DNA of 64,000 nucleotides from Gyrodactylus bullatarudis. Taxonomy: Eukaryota; Platyhelminthes; Monogenea; Gyrodactylidea; Gyrodactylidae. The DNA lies in NCBI GenBank assembly GCA_012064415.1, contig SSNU01000110.1, positions 186,001-250,000 of the forward strand. The letters run 5' to 3'. Both the position numbers and the translations under genes were made by a program. Under the pieces are notes generated by a model, which was not told the DNA's origin, made no database searches, and saw nothing but the letters and a program-made list of their open reading frames with translations. Of the stretch, positions 1-12,600 are shown piece by piece (within the stretch, counting starts at the first letter, position 1; every line of letters begins with the position of its first letter).

Positions 1-1365
1 TCTATTATTACAATATATTTATCAAACTTTCATTGCCAAAAGACTTATTATTAGTCAATATTGTACCCATCCCTAAGAATAACTCTCCTAAAGCTGTTAA
101 TGACTTTCGTCCTATTTCATTAATGCCCAAACTTACATGTATTTTGGATTCGATAATTCTATTTTTACTGAAAAAACATATTGATATCAGCCGTATTGAT
201 CCTACTCAACATGGTTTTATTAACTCTCGCTCTACTGAAACAAATCTTCTTGCTTTTTTTCCCACTTACAAGAATGTAAATCCCTAAATATTCTTAATAT
301 AGTTATATATATAGACTTGAAGAAAGCATTTGACTCAATTTCCTTTTCTTCGATCATGAATGTTCTCTCTGAATATGTTGACGATTTTAACCTTTTAAAT
401 GTCATATATTTATTCCTATCATCTAGATCTCAATTTGTTTCTATACATAATAAATCTTCCAGAGTTTGTGATATTACCTCTGGAGTCCCTCAAGGAAGCC
501 AAATAGGTCCATTATTATTCAATCTTATTTTTTCCAAAATCCAATCCAACAATAATAATATCAGACTATTCAAATTTGCTGATGACTTGAAAATATGTTT
601 TTCTTTCCCCAATAATTCTCTAGATATTGATATTGTAGTAAACTTTATTTCAAAATTAGAACAAGATCTATCTTTTTTCTCTCTAAAAATTAACTTTGAC
701 AAAAGTTTTTTTATCATTCCCTTTATTAGTCCGTCAAATCCTATCTTTAATGACTTTAATATTCATATTTTCAAAAGGAAATTCTTGGTTCGTGATCTTG
801 GTCTTGAATATGATTATAACTTGCGTTTTGATAATTATATAAAATCGATTGCTAATGTTTTTGCTGCAAGGACCCTTCATATTCATAGAACTGCCAAATC
901 AATCCAACTAAAAATTCTGCTCTTCAAAACGTATGCTAGACCTGCCATTGAATACTGCTCTGCAATCTGGAGTCCTTCTGCCTTATCAATGTCTTTTATC
1001 CTTGAAACTATTCAGAAACGATTTATTCGCTTATGCAATCTCCCATCCAGTGGTTTCGGCAAAATAAGACTCCTCAGGCACCGTAGAAATTTTAGATGTA
1101 TTAAACTTGCTAAAGACAATGTTCAAAGTTTATGGAATATTCAAATAAATCAAAGAGTCCTGAGAAATAACAATGTTAAAATTAAAAGACCTTTAAACAA
1201 TGCCTTAAAGTCCCTTTATTTTTTTGATAGACTTCCATCTTTATTTAACGAAATCTCTCGCAAAAATATTGCATTTACTAAAAAAGATTTATATAACTAC
1301 CTGGAAAACTTTTGATACATATATATATTTTTTTCTTTTTTGATACAATATGACAATAAATTTAT
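1..1365 (+). mobile_element. Non-LTR retrotransposon (LINE) reverse-transcriptase fragment, copy 1
   Basis: Reads as the RT part and C-terminal tail of a CR1/Jockey-type LINE open reading frame. Visible RT motifs are NDFRPISL near 105-125, IDLKKAFDSI near 312-340, SGVPQGSQIGPLLFN near 480-525 and KFADDL near 575-592 (FADD in place of the more common YADD). The C-terminal stretch YARPAIEYCSAIWSP and a tail ending at the stop at 1313-1315 follow. A frame change near 285-300 breaks the reading frame, so this copy is dead. The 3' end carries the text ATGACAATAAA followed by a T/A-rich tail, also seen in copy 2. The 5' part lies outside the window. It sits upstream of the first visible exon of the PKC gene, presumably in an intron of it. 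Clade assignment is tentative. Confidence 0.85.
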
Positions 1366-1413
1366 TTATCTGATCCATTGAGCTTGATTCTAATGATTGT
1401 TTCTCAAATCAAG

Positions 1414-4400
1414 AATTTGCACAATAAGTTCCAAGTCAATATTAAACATAAATTCGTCTCAAACAATTATTTATCTCCGACATTTTGCGATCATTGTGGC
1501 ACTCTCCTTTATGGTCTTGTCAAGCAAGGACTAAAATGTACTGGTGAGTATTTCAAGAGTTTCTGATAAGTAACCTCATACACTGCATAACTTTTTTGAA
1601 TGGGATCTGAATAATTAAAAGGTTATTGATTAAATCCAATAATTTTACTTTTAGAATGTAATATGAACTGTCATAAAAGATGCTGTGATTTGGTACCAAA
1701 CCTTTGTGGAGTCAAACAAAATGATTTATCAAAAGAAATGGCAAATTATCGCCATGAACAAATAAAAACAAAGCGTGTAAGATGATCATTCAAGAAGATG
1801 AATAAAGAATAATTTAATTTTTAGTTCCTATGTTACCGAGATTTCTTCTTTCTATCAATTTTGTAGATAAATGATAAAAAAAGTCCAAAAAAATATTTAT
1901 GGACAACATAATTTAGATCTTAATTTCTGTTTAACTACAATTGAAATGTAAGCAAAAATTTCTAAAATCCAGGAAATGATTTTATTAATTTCTTACGAAT
2001 TAAATGATTTTTGCATGTTAAATTCTGCATGAGCTCTTCTGATTCGTTGACTCTAGTTTTATTTATAATTTTTTTAGCTTAGCATTGAAGGCTTTGCAGA
2101 TGCTATTGAAAATAATGACGGAAACCAGCGTAAGACTCCGATTTCTGAGGAGGAAGATGACGATATGGTGGTTCCTGCAGAATCTGGAACTGTTGAAGCT
2201 AGAATTGACATTGAACAACCGATTAATGTTGATTCCCTCACATTCATCAAAATCATTGGTCAAGGAAGTTTCGGCAAAGTTTTCCTTTGCAAGATCAATT
2301 CAGTGCCCAATCAACTGTTTGCTGTCAAAACTATGAGAAAAGACATAATCTTAGAATCTAATGAGCTGGAATCTCTGATAACTGAAAGGAAAGTATTATA
2401 TAAAGGCAGCAAACATCCATTCCTCACTCAACTCATTGCTGCAACACAGAATTATTCACACGTATTTCTAATAATGTCTTTCCAGTCCGGAGGTGACCTG
2501 ATGTATCATCTTCTTCAAGCTCCTAAGAAGAAGTTCAGTTTAGATCGAGCAACTTTCTATACAGCTGAGATAACTTCAGGTCTTCAGTTCTTGCATAAAG
2601 ATAATATTTGGTATCGGGACTTGAAGTTGGAGAATGTTGTACTAGATGATAAGGGGCATGCTAAAATAGTTGATTTTGGCATGTGCAAGGATATGACCAA
2701 ATTTAAACCGGGTAAAAATGCATTCTACACATTTTGTGGAACACCCGAGTATATTGCCCCAGAAGTGAGTGTTGATAGCATTACACTTTCATCTCTTTTT
2801 AAGAGATCTATTTTAGTCTTTAATATATCATTGAATCACGTTTGCAGCAAGTCAGTTTATTATTACTGTATCATAGATTTATCTTCTTGATAGAAGAGTT
2901 AGGGCTTTTGATTCGAAGCAGTTTTGAGACTTTGTGTCAAAAGCTTTATTTTCATTAAATTCACCTATTTATTCTAAAATACAGCTTAACTTCCAAATTA
3001 TTTGAAGATGAGAATTTACAACAATCTCAATATCTTTTGAATCCCATCAGGATTTTTTTATAAATTTAAAAAATCCGAAATAATTGGATTCAAAACTTTG
3101 AAATGCCTCAATTTTCCACTATTTCAATTTTGAACTCAAAACTCTACCGATTTCGTAGAAGCGATAAGATAGAATTCTGGGTCAATTTTCAACATGATAA
3201 TTGGAAAATACAAATTTGGTGGATTCAATATAATTATAATTGAGAGTTTTTTGGAACTTCTATGGTCAATGAGAATTATTCGTCTCAAGTATTAGTATTG
3301 AATCATTGAAATCAAAAAAATTTGAGTTAAAATGTTGAAGTTGTGGAAATCAGAAAAAAATTGGTCTGGCCAAAATTAGGCCTTTTTTGTATCTTGGAAA
3401 TGCACCATTAAGGTTTGAGCTCAAAATTTTTATCGATTTCGAAGAATAACAGAAATTCGATGCAAAAATTTAGGATCCGCATAAGACAAAGAATTCAAAT
3501 TCGGACCAAAGTTCAAAAGTTTTCTTGGAAGCTGCTAGTTTCTCTCAAACTCTATGGCCAAATTCGAATTCTTTGAGTTCAAATATTGAAAAAGTGGAAA
3601 TTTGACGCATTTCCAAGATTGAAAACACGGACTAATTTTGGCCAGACTGATCTACTTTAGAAATCTTTTTTTTTAAATAACTCACGGGCTCATTTCATCA
3701 TGGAATTTAAAAAGTGAATTTGTTAATTAGAAATATTTGCTTTGAGAGTTTCTTTCGTAGCAATCTCAGTTGGATCCATTAATAAGCTGTAACATTCAGT
3801 GACATGGGGTAATCCATCACCAAATAAGACGTTCCTGTAGGATATATTACCTAAGCACCAAGAACGAAATATTTCTAGTTAACCTTTGTAAGTATTGGTG
3901 CTGCCCTATTCATTAGTGAATTTGTTCCGGAGAAAAATATTGAGATTTTTGTAAAAATAGTAAATTCTCATCTACATATCAACTAACTATATAAACTCTA
4001 AAATAAATAAATAAATTTTAGATTATATCACAAAAAGTATATGACGAAGCAGTTGATTGGTGGGCAATGGGAGTTCTTCTATATGCAATGTTAACGGGTC
4101 GTTCACCATTTACTGCAGAAGATGATGAGGAATTATATAGAACAATATGTGAAAAAAACCCACCAATTCCGAAAGAGCTCGATTATGCAACAAGATCATT
4201 TCTCAGTTCATTACTTGAGAAAAATCCCCAGAAAAGACTTGGCAAATCTTCCAGTCCTAATGGCCTGATAAGGAATCATGCTTTCTTCCAGAATATTGAC
4301 TGGATCAAATTGGAAAAATTAGAAATAGAACCCCCGTTTAAACCAAAGAATGTGAGTGAGAAATTCAGTGCTAATATGATGTATAATACTTAATGAACAT

Positions 4401-6495
4401 GGTAGGCTTACAAGAGCTAAAAATTATTAATCTACGATTTTCGTTTAGTAAAGTTGCGTTAATTTTCAACTTTAAAAAAATTGGGATCCAGTCTAAGAAA
4501 ATTTGAAATTTTTTACCGTGAAGATTTCGAGAATTTTTATTCATGTTTGAATTGATCAAATTTTAGGTCTTTCAAAGCAGATCATAAACTTCAGCTATTT
4601 TCAAACATGTCAATTTAAGAAAATTCTCCTGTGTCAAGCCTAACAGCTTCAAAAAGAGTAATGAATTTTTCACTTTTACTAAAAAATTAAAATTTGAAAG
4701 ATATTTTTCCATAGCATCTAAACCAGAAGAAGCAGCTCAGAAGGTTAAATAAAAAAATATAGGCACAATATTTTTATTGAACAGATTTCAACAAGGGATA
4801 AATTTAATTAGCTAGTGTTATTTTGCTAGACTATGTATTACATAGTATGTAATCAATGCTAATGGTTATTTGCAATCACTTGTTAACCCTTTCGGTGCCG
4901 AGACTATTTCACAATTTTTATAAAAATCAAAATTTAGCTATTAAGATACCAAGTTATTTGGCCAAAATTATTACTAATGCAAGCTCACATTGTGGGCTTC
5001 AATTTAAACTTTAATTGATCCAGAAACCTATCAAACTGGTAGAGAGTTAAGTTTCAAAAAATTGGAAAATAGACATACATGTGTCCATCGGCACCGAAAG
5101 GGTTAAGTAAAATATATATATATATAGATGATCTAAAAATATGTTTCTCTTTCCCAAATAATTCCATTGATACATCAGTTATTGATAATTATGTTCATGA
5201 TCTCATATCAGATTTAGATGCTCTATCTTTAAAGATTAATTTTGATAAATGTTTTTTCACAATACCCTTTGTTAGCCCGTCATTTTCAATAGACATTCGT
5301 ATTAATAATTATGTACTTGAAAGAAAATTTTTGGTTCGTGATCTTGGCCTCGAATATGACTTCAACTTACGTTTTGATAAATACATCAAGTCAATATCAA
5401 ACCTATTTGCTGCAAAAACTCTTCATATTCATCGAATTGCAAAATCAGCTGCTCTAAAGTTACTTCTCTTTAAAATGTATGCAAGACCAACAGTTGAATA
5501 TTGCTCTAGTGTATGGTCTCCATCAAAAATTTCAATTTCCTTTGTTCTTGACCAAATTCAAAAGAGATTTCTTAAGTTGGTAAACATCCCTTCTAGTGGA
5601 CTTCAGAAAATCAAATTGCTTCGACATAGACGGTATTATAGGTGTTTGAAGATTGCTAAAGAAAACATATCTACTTTTTGGAATGCTAAAACTTGTACTA
5701 GAGTTTTGAGAAATAACCATCCTAAATTGGTAAGACCGTTAAACAATCCACTCAAATCTCTTTATTTTTTTGATAGACTACCAAATCTCTTTAATGAAGT
5801 GATAATGAAAAATAACTCTTTCAATATAAAAGATTTGTACAATTTTATAAAATATTTGTGACATAATATGACAATAAAGTTTATTATTATTATTATTATA
5901 GACTTTCCTATATCTACAATTAAGTAAAGCTTTTAAAGATCGAATAAGGGTTTGTTCTGTATGATAATTATAATTAAAATTATTGAAAAGATTATTTTAT
6001 CTATTTTCCTGAAGAGAAAATTCAATTTCTTGGTCATCTTGTAGAATATTAGATTTTCTGAAATTCAATACTCTCTGATAGAAAGTTGCATTGTTTGTAC
6101 ATCCATGAAAAAAGCCATTTGGCCTAAAGGGATACGTTATTTATGTGTTAAGAATATCTCACAATTAGAGATTATTGATTATCAAATTTTTTTTTCAACA
6201 AAAACGATGAGAATCTTTCATCAATCATATTATCTTTAAGATCTAAATCTTGTTGTTTCAATTCGATTAAATCTACTTTAAGGATTTAATAATTTTTGAG
6301 CTCTCTATTTTCGCATAATTAGCAACAAAGTTTTATTTAGAGATTATTTTTTTTCCATAGGCAACCTTAAATTTTGACAAATACTTTACAAGTAAACCAG
6401 TTAAATTAAGCGTAGTAGATTCAAAGATCCTACGTCACTGTAAAAAGGAACTATTCCAAGGATTCGATTTTACCTGCAAATATATTTATGAATAA
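1414..6495 (+). CDS. Novel-type protein kinase C (PKC delta/theta-like), 3' part of the gene
   Basis: Ser/Thr kinase activated by diacylglycerol at membranes. Exons read: about 1414-1543, 1655-1776, 2078-2764, 4022-4351 and 6361-6495; all junctions are GT-AG and keep frame. The first two exons give a C1 domain ([18 protein letters not shown] ... [10 protein letters not shown] ... LCG), closest in pattern to the C1B of PKC delta. The kinase domain starts near 2235: glycine loop GQGSFGKV, lysine in FAVKTM, catalytic loop [14 protein letters not shown], activation loop [12 protein letters not shown], then [10 protein letters not shown] and the subdomain XI arginine in QKRLG. The last exon supplies the V5 tail (NFDKYF ... 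FQGFDF), with the turn and hydrophobic motifs. The C1A and C2-like domains would lie upstream, outside the window. If the 4022 exon is read through instead of spliced at 4352, the protein stops at 4393 without V5. The first exon start (1414) is the least certain junction. Confidence 0.9.
3007..3972. repeat. Nested fold-back repeats in the PKC intron
   Basis: Two layers of inverted repeats fill the 1.26-kb intron 2765-4021. Outer arms: 3007-3035 (GATGAGAATTTAC...) and its complement at 3936-3972. Inner arms: 3361-3403 (GGTCTGGCCAAAATTAG ... TCTTGGAAATGC) and its complement at 3606-3651. No coding potential was seen. This looks like one or two non-autonomous DNA elements; the outer arm text resembles the arms at 8685-9071. 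Confidence 0.65.
4883..5106. mobile_element. piggyBac-like MITE with TTAA target duplication
   Basis: A 216-bp non-coding element (4887-5102) has perfect 15-bp terminal inverted repeats, CCCTTTCGGTGCCGA at 4887-4901 and its complement at 5088-5102. It is flanked on both sides by TTAA (4883-4886 and 5103-5106). TTAA duplication and CCC...GGG ends are hallmarks of the piggyBac superfamily. It lies in the last PKC intron directly before the second LINE fragment. Confidence 0.85.
5107..5899 (+). mobile_element. LINE reverse-transcriptase fragment, copy 2
   Basis: A 5'-truncated relative of the element at 1-1365. It starts inside the RT domain just after the FADD residues ([13 protein letters not shown]) and is open to the stop at 5859-5861. 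The 3' end ATGACAATAAA is followed by a (TTA)n tail. Residues such as [29 protein letters not shown] and SLYFFDRLP match copy 1 closely, though the two copies are clearly diverged. It is inserted in sense orientation in the 4352-6360 intron of the PKC gene. Confidence 0.85.
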
Positions 6496-6646
6496 ATGAA
6501 TGTATTTAAAAACAGATAATATATGTCAGAATTTTAATTATTATTATTATAAATATAGTACAGTTTTTAATTAACCAAAGAATAATTTTTTCTCTTCCTC
6601 AATTCGTATTACATGAACACTATTTTAATAAAAAACAAAAGTATAT

Positions 6647-9600
6647 TTAATTAGTTTTTTGTGTTTCTTTTGAATCAGTGTTTTCAGGAATACGTTCATA
6701 AAATACTCCATTTTCCTTAAAAGCATCAAGAACATATGTAGGATATTTTGTCCATTCAATGAAAGTCTCTCGAGATCTAAAAATAAAGTGAAGTCGTGCA
6801 AAGAGTCTTTGCTCCAAATCCAGTAGACCGGCTGCTCTCACCAGATAAATTTCATGACATAGATTGAATAACCGTGACGAGTATGGAATATCACTTATCC
6901 ATATATCTTTTGAGACGTCCATAAACATTCTCTTCAAAATGCTACTGCATGTTATCAGATACAGCATGAATAATCCGAGAATGCTATAAAGTGGTTATTT
7001 AAATTAAGAATACCAAGATTTTTTTGTCAAGAAAGATCTTATATTCCAGATGTTATATACATGTTACAGTATAACCTTTGAATAAGTATGTTTATAAATA
7101 AACCAGTTTTGAGCCAGTACAAAATTAGTTTATACTTTGAGTAAATTCTTTTCCAAAAGTTTTACTGAATTTACTCTCTAGATAGAATTTATATCTCGAG
7201 ATAATTTGTATTTCATTAATGATCATGATTAGAATTGATTTATTTATTTTACGTATATTCATATTTTTTTATTCAATATAAATTTTCTAGGAAATATCAT
7301 TCGAACTAAACAGAAGATTTTTCCTTCACAGATTGTACTTAAATTTGATAAATAATAAGCAATGGAGCTCAAAATATACAAATGAGACTAACCCTTTATT
7401 TCTCAAATAATTTAAGATGCTTATATCAGACTTTTGATTGATTATTATCAGGAAATGGATACCAGATTTGGAATGTTTGACATGGTTAATATTTGACATG
7501 TTACTTCCACATAATCTTCGCTGAGGAACTTCCCCTTGAGAATAATACTGAATGACATCCCATGTATTTTGTAAATTTGTTGTGATAGTCAAGCTAGTTG
7601 CAGTATTATCCGTTTGCAAATTCCCTTCAGCTTCTAGATATACAAAACTGTTTTGCTCTTCAACCATGGCGATTGGAATAACATTGGGAAATTGAATCTG
7701 AGTCTTTCCATTACTTCGAAGATAGTCGAAAATTTGACATGTCTCTGATGAGAGCAATTTTCTACTTCGGCCACCAGCTAAAGTACCAATTATTCTGAAA
7801 TTGAAAATTTTTTATCTATAAGTCTATAGACTTATTTCATTAGATTTAAATAATAATTTCTAATTAACTATTTTTACCAATATCCAAATATCGATCGAGA
7901 ACTTGGGTCAGTTTTCTACTCCTTAGAGATTATCAATTATAATTATTAATTGCGTACTCTGTGGGGCTTCTTGGTGCAAACTTAGGCATGAAAAAGTTCT
8001 CGATTGACCTCTGGATGAAAGAGTCTTTATACTGATTCCCATAATAACGTACCTTTCGCACTTGATACGAAATTGGATATTATAACCAATAAACTGTTCG
8101 TAATTTGATTCGCAACCAAGTGAAGGAACATTCTTCAAGTTATTAAATGGATTGTTATATGGGCTTGTTTGCAGGTGAACATGTGCTATTTCATCATTTT
8201 TGTAACGTCTGAGTATTTCAGAGCTTACCTAAGAGAAAAATTCAGAAATTCTGTGAATTCCATCAAATAAATCATTTCAGTGAAATATATATCAAGGGAA
8301 ACTATATAATTATCTTTCATTCAATCGGAAAAGAGGAAAGAATATTTTATCAAAATACCTTTTTCTGATAGAGATACCATATTATTATTAGATATTAGTT
8401 AAAGATTAATTCAGAGAAATTCGCGCAACAAATAACTCAATGCAATTATTATTTATAAATTAATCTATATGTAAATACTATGCGTATTTTATTGGTGTAT
8501 TTATTGGAAAAGCAATGTGGAATGTACATTTTTCTTGATTTGAATTATCGTTTACGTTCATGAATACTTCTTCTAAGTCCCTGAGATGAATATGAAAATC
8601 GTCAAATTAAAGGTCGGAATAAGATTTGAGACAAAAGATATGAATGAATATTTAGCTTCCTTAGAGATTTTGTAGACTTGATATAAAGCTAGTTGACATA
8701 AAGATAAGAATTTACTGTTTTTTCAAAATTTTGCCAGAGGTTGAGCGAAACTCACCCTCTTCTAAATTTTGGATCATTTTCTTTCGTAATAATCAGAAAT
8801 TTCAAGTACAAATTTGATTTCTCACAATGATGACGAATTTCTGTGAACGAATTCGAATTCATTGTCTGATGTTGATCTCATATATTAGAAATTCTGATTT
8901 AGAATTTAGCTTCGTTAAATCGTCTAAATCAATATAAATTTTGAACTCAATGTTCAAAAAGAATTTTAGAAATTCCAAAAATGGCCAAATTTCTAGCAGG
9001 TTGAATTTTTTAGCCGTGAGTTTTTCAGGAAAATAGTAAATTCTCATACAGTATTCATTTCAACTAGCTTTACTACTAGTAAAGTTTTCTCTTTGAAATT
9101 TTCAATAATCCAGAAAAATTATTTTAAAATAATTTTTATTAAAAATTAGTTCATCAATAATTATTGATTTATTAATTGTCTCAGGCCTATGATAAGGCTG
9201 GCCAATCAAATGACTCATATGAGATATTCTCATTTTTATATCAGGCATCGCAATATGTCTAAATAAAACGTGTATTTTTTCATATAAAAATTCTCAAGTT
9301 AATTAGCCTTGATCGAAAAGTACCGAATATAATAAGATAAACTTACGGCATCATTCTCATAGCATTTTATCAATCTCTCATATTCCTCAAGAGTTAAAAG
9401 ATTTTCTTCATTTAATGATACTTGAGATTCAAACAAAATCTGTATAGAAGAAAAATAGGATAAGCATTTTCCATAGTGAATGCTTGGAAAACATTGTAGT
9501 CTGATTAGCTAGTCAAACTAGAAATTTTTAAATAAAAACCAAATTATGCAATCAGATGGAAAATCTTAAAGGATATTTGGTATTCTAATGCCTCTACAGT

Positions 9601-12600
9601 CTGACATAAAAAATGCCAAGAGGCATTTGAATTTCATAATTATACATGGATAATAATTAAATTTGTAGGTAATTTATTGGCAGTTTAATTGAATTCTTTC
9701 GTTGAAAATATTTAAATTTATTCGAGAAGATTTTTTGTACTGCTTAAATGAATTATGAGTTGGTTTTTACAGTTAATTACAGTATTATTATTTTGTTTTG
9801 ACCTTAATATCGAGATAAAAAAGTGAATACAAAATTAGCGGATTTTTGGGTACCATTGAGAATTCTTACAACAGTAGTTTTTTCTAATGATAAGAAAACT
9901 TTCATGCTCTATTTGTTCTACAATAACTATTGTATGATTATCTGCATGATTTTCTCTGCAGAAGATTTGTTCCTGATCTGTCTAGGTCTTCCTCTTTTGA
10001 ATGCTCTTCGACAATTAGATAAAGTTTTATCGATGAAATCGTCTAAATCTGACAATTCCATGTTTAATGAAGATTAGATGCTTTTAAAGAAATCAATTTT
10101 GAAATATTTCCTATACACATTTCTTACAATCAGATTTCGAGAATAAACAAACAGCAAGAAAATGTCTTCATTGAAATTCTCTGATAAAATCATTTCTACA
10201 ATTAAATGCTGAATTAAACTTTGAATTTAAGTCGACAATCTTCTGAACTTCTGATCCCGGTTCTTTTTTAATCGCAGGCTTTCTATTTGGCTTATATCTA
10301 GAAAGTTCTATAATACTAGTTAGGCAAAATGAAAGGATAAATAGCCGTTTTATTATGAAATCTGATTATTTTGAAATAAGTCCTAAAAATATCCGCTAAT
10401 TTTGGAATTAAATCAAAAAACATGTTTTCAACTAACTCCAAAGTTATCCATGCTTATTGAGACGTCACAGGAATAGGGAACTTCAGGTTGTAAACTGTAA
10501 TCAATAAACTTCATAAGGAACAGAGGTAGCCACAGGAAAATAACTATTGAGAGAGAATAAATGATAAACTGTTTGATTTTTTTTGTGAACTTTAATGCTA
10601 TTCCACTTCGTTCAGGGGAAGCAATATAAGAGTAATTCCAGCATTCTTGACAGAATAATTTAGCATGTATGTCCTCAAATTGCATCCAATTTCGCATCAC
10701 GAGGCTCGTCTTTGTGAAGAACTGATCAAAGACACATCGTAATTCGTACACAAACGGAATTTTAGAATAGCTAAGAGAATAAGGACATTGAAAGGTTCAC
10801 TCAAACAATAAATCATGTATAGAAAGCAACTCACAGCAAATACAAGAAGACAGATAGAAATGAAATTTTTTTAGTCAACACAAAGTTCCTCAATGTGAGT
10901 GGATAATCTGATTTAATCTGTCTAGCAGATAGAATAAAGTAAACTCCTTTAACAGTGTACATAAGGATGGTAATTTTATTATGACCAAATATTCTAAAAA
11001 TCGAAATGAATAGAAAGAAGGATGCTTACTTCTTTGTGCTATATGGGGCATAGAAAAATAACCAAAAATGGACAACAAGTATTTGAAATATTAAGAGGCA
11101 ATATTTCAGTTTAACTCTTCCTTGGATGTAGCAAATTCTGTCAATTAGGATTAGAAAGAACTGTCCAAATAGTGTATAGAGATATATTGATGGTATCTTA
11201 TTTGTTTTGATCATATCGACCAAAACACCACCAGGAACTTCACACTAAAAAATAAATTTATTAGAAAATTTCTATATATGAATTGCGAATTTCTGTTTGT
11301 AAGAAAGTAATTGACAAATTAGACTCACTTTCATATCAAAAGCATGAAATCCAAAAGCCATTATTAGAAAGGCTAAAAATTCAAGAAAGAATAGTTCAGT
11401 ATTGTAATCAACTCGTGGATTTATATGTGGATTGAAGATGCGTGAAAAAAAGTTCAGAATGTTGTCCTGAAATTTTTGGGGAGACTCTTGAATTTCAAAG
11501 AACTTGCGCAAATCTTTAAGTATTTTCTTGTCATTTCCATGGGTAAATTTGACATTTAAATCATCTGACACCATGATATCAGTTATATTTTTTCTAAAGT
11601 TGAGTTTTGAAATTTCAATCAATTTATCTAGAAAAACGACTCACTCATCACTAGTCTTGAATGTTTCTGCCAGTTTCTAAATTATTAAGAATAGTTATTT
11701 AAAAAAATAAAATTTAACTTTGTTCATTATTATGAATTAAATTTAAGTTGGAAATCTAAAGTCTCAAGACCAGATTAACCCTTAAGGCCCTATTGTTCAA
11801 CTAAAGAACACTCCTCTTTCTAGAACTTTAATTTACAAAAATAATTAAAAATACTTTTTCATCTCTGTCTAGAAAGAGAATTTATTATGAGGTTAATAAT
11901 TATTTTCATTAAAGCTTCGTAGTAAAGAAAAAAGATTTTATGAAGAAAAGTCAATCAAAAAAATATCGGGTTTTTTTTAAACTTATGCACCAAGTTTGTA
12001 GAAAAAACCATATCATGACATATATATCCTGACATGTGCCATATGAAAATTTCAAATGACTATACATACTTGATATCTCTTTCTTTCTAGAAATCTTTCG
12101 AAAAAAGATTTGGTTTTAAGCACTGAATGCGTAGAATGAAACAGGCTTTTTATTTTAGTTGGTTGAAGTTTAATTTTTCCAAAAAATTTAATCTTGGTTT
12201 TTTAGAAAAGTCATAGATAAGAAGTAAGACAACTTTAATCGAGTAATCATACCTCAAGAATTAAATATGCAATCACCTGAATTCTATCTGCTGAAGCTTC
12301 AAAGATAGCCTGTTTTTTGGATCAAAAAATGGCCCCTGAACCAAAAATATTTGCATTAAAACAACTGAAGATTCGTAATTAGCGTATTCACAAACCTGGA
12401 TAGACAAAAAGTTAAATACGAGTCATAAAAAATTCTCTGGGATTTAAAAAGTTAATACAATAGGGATTTTTGAAATATGTACTTTGTTTCATTAACTAAA
12501 AAAACTCAAAGATATTTTTTGAACTAAATAACCAGAAAATGACTCATGAAGAATTTCAAAATTAAAAATTAACTTTAAATACATTTCTTAAATGTCTGGA

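Noticed and set aside
4352..4393. Read-through C-terminus of PKC ending at 4393
   Set aside because: It lacks the V5 motifs; a donor at 4352 and the V5 exon at 6361-6495 give the family's normal end.
7878..7921. Possible 44-nt Piezo exon (SRKLTQVLDRYLDI) between 7393-7794 and 8053-8228
   Set aside because: Joining exon 8053-8228 directly to 7794 keeps frame and gives the family-like text ...CER IIGTLAGGRSRKLL; including the 44-nt piece needs a less natural acceptor.
12277..12335. Exon-like 59-nt stretch with good splice sites in a Piezo intron
   Set aside because: It would break the frame between the flanking exons and its peptide has no Piezo counterpart that I recognise.
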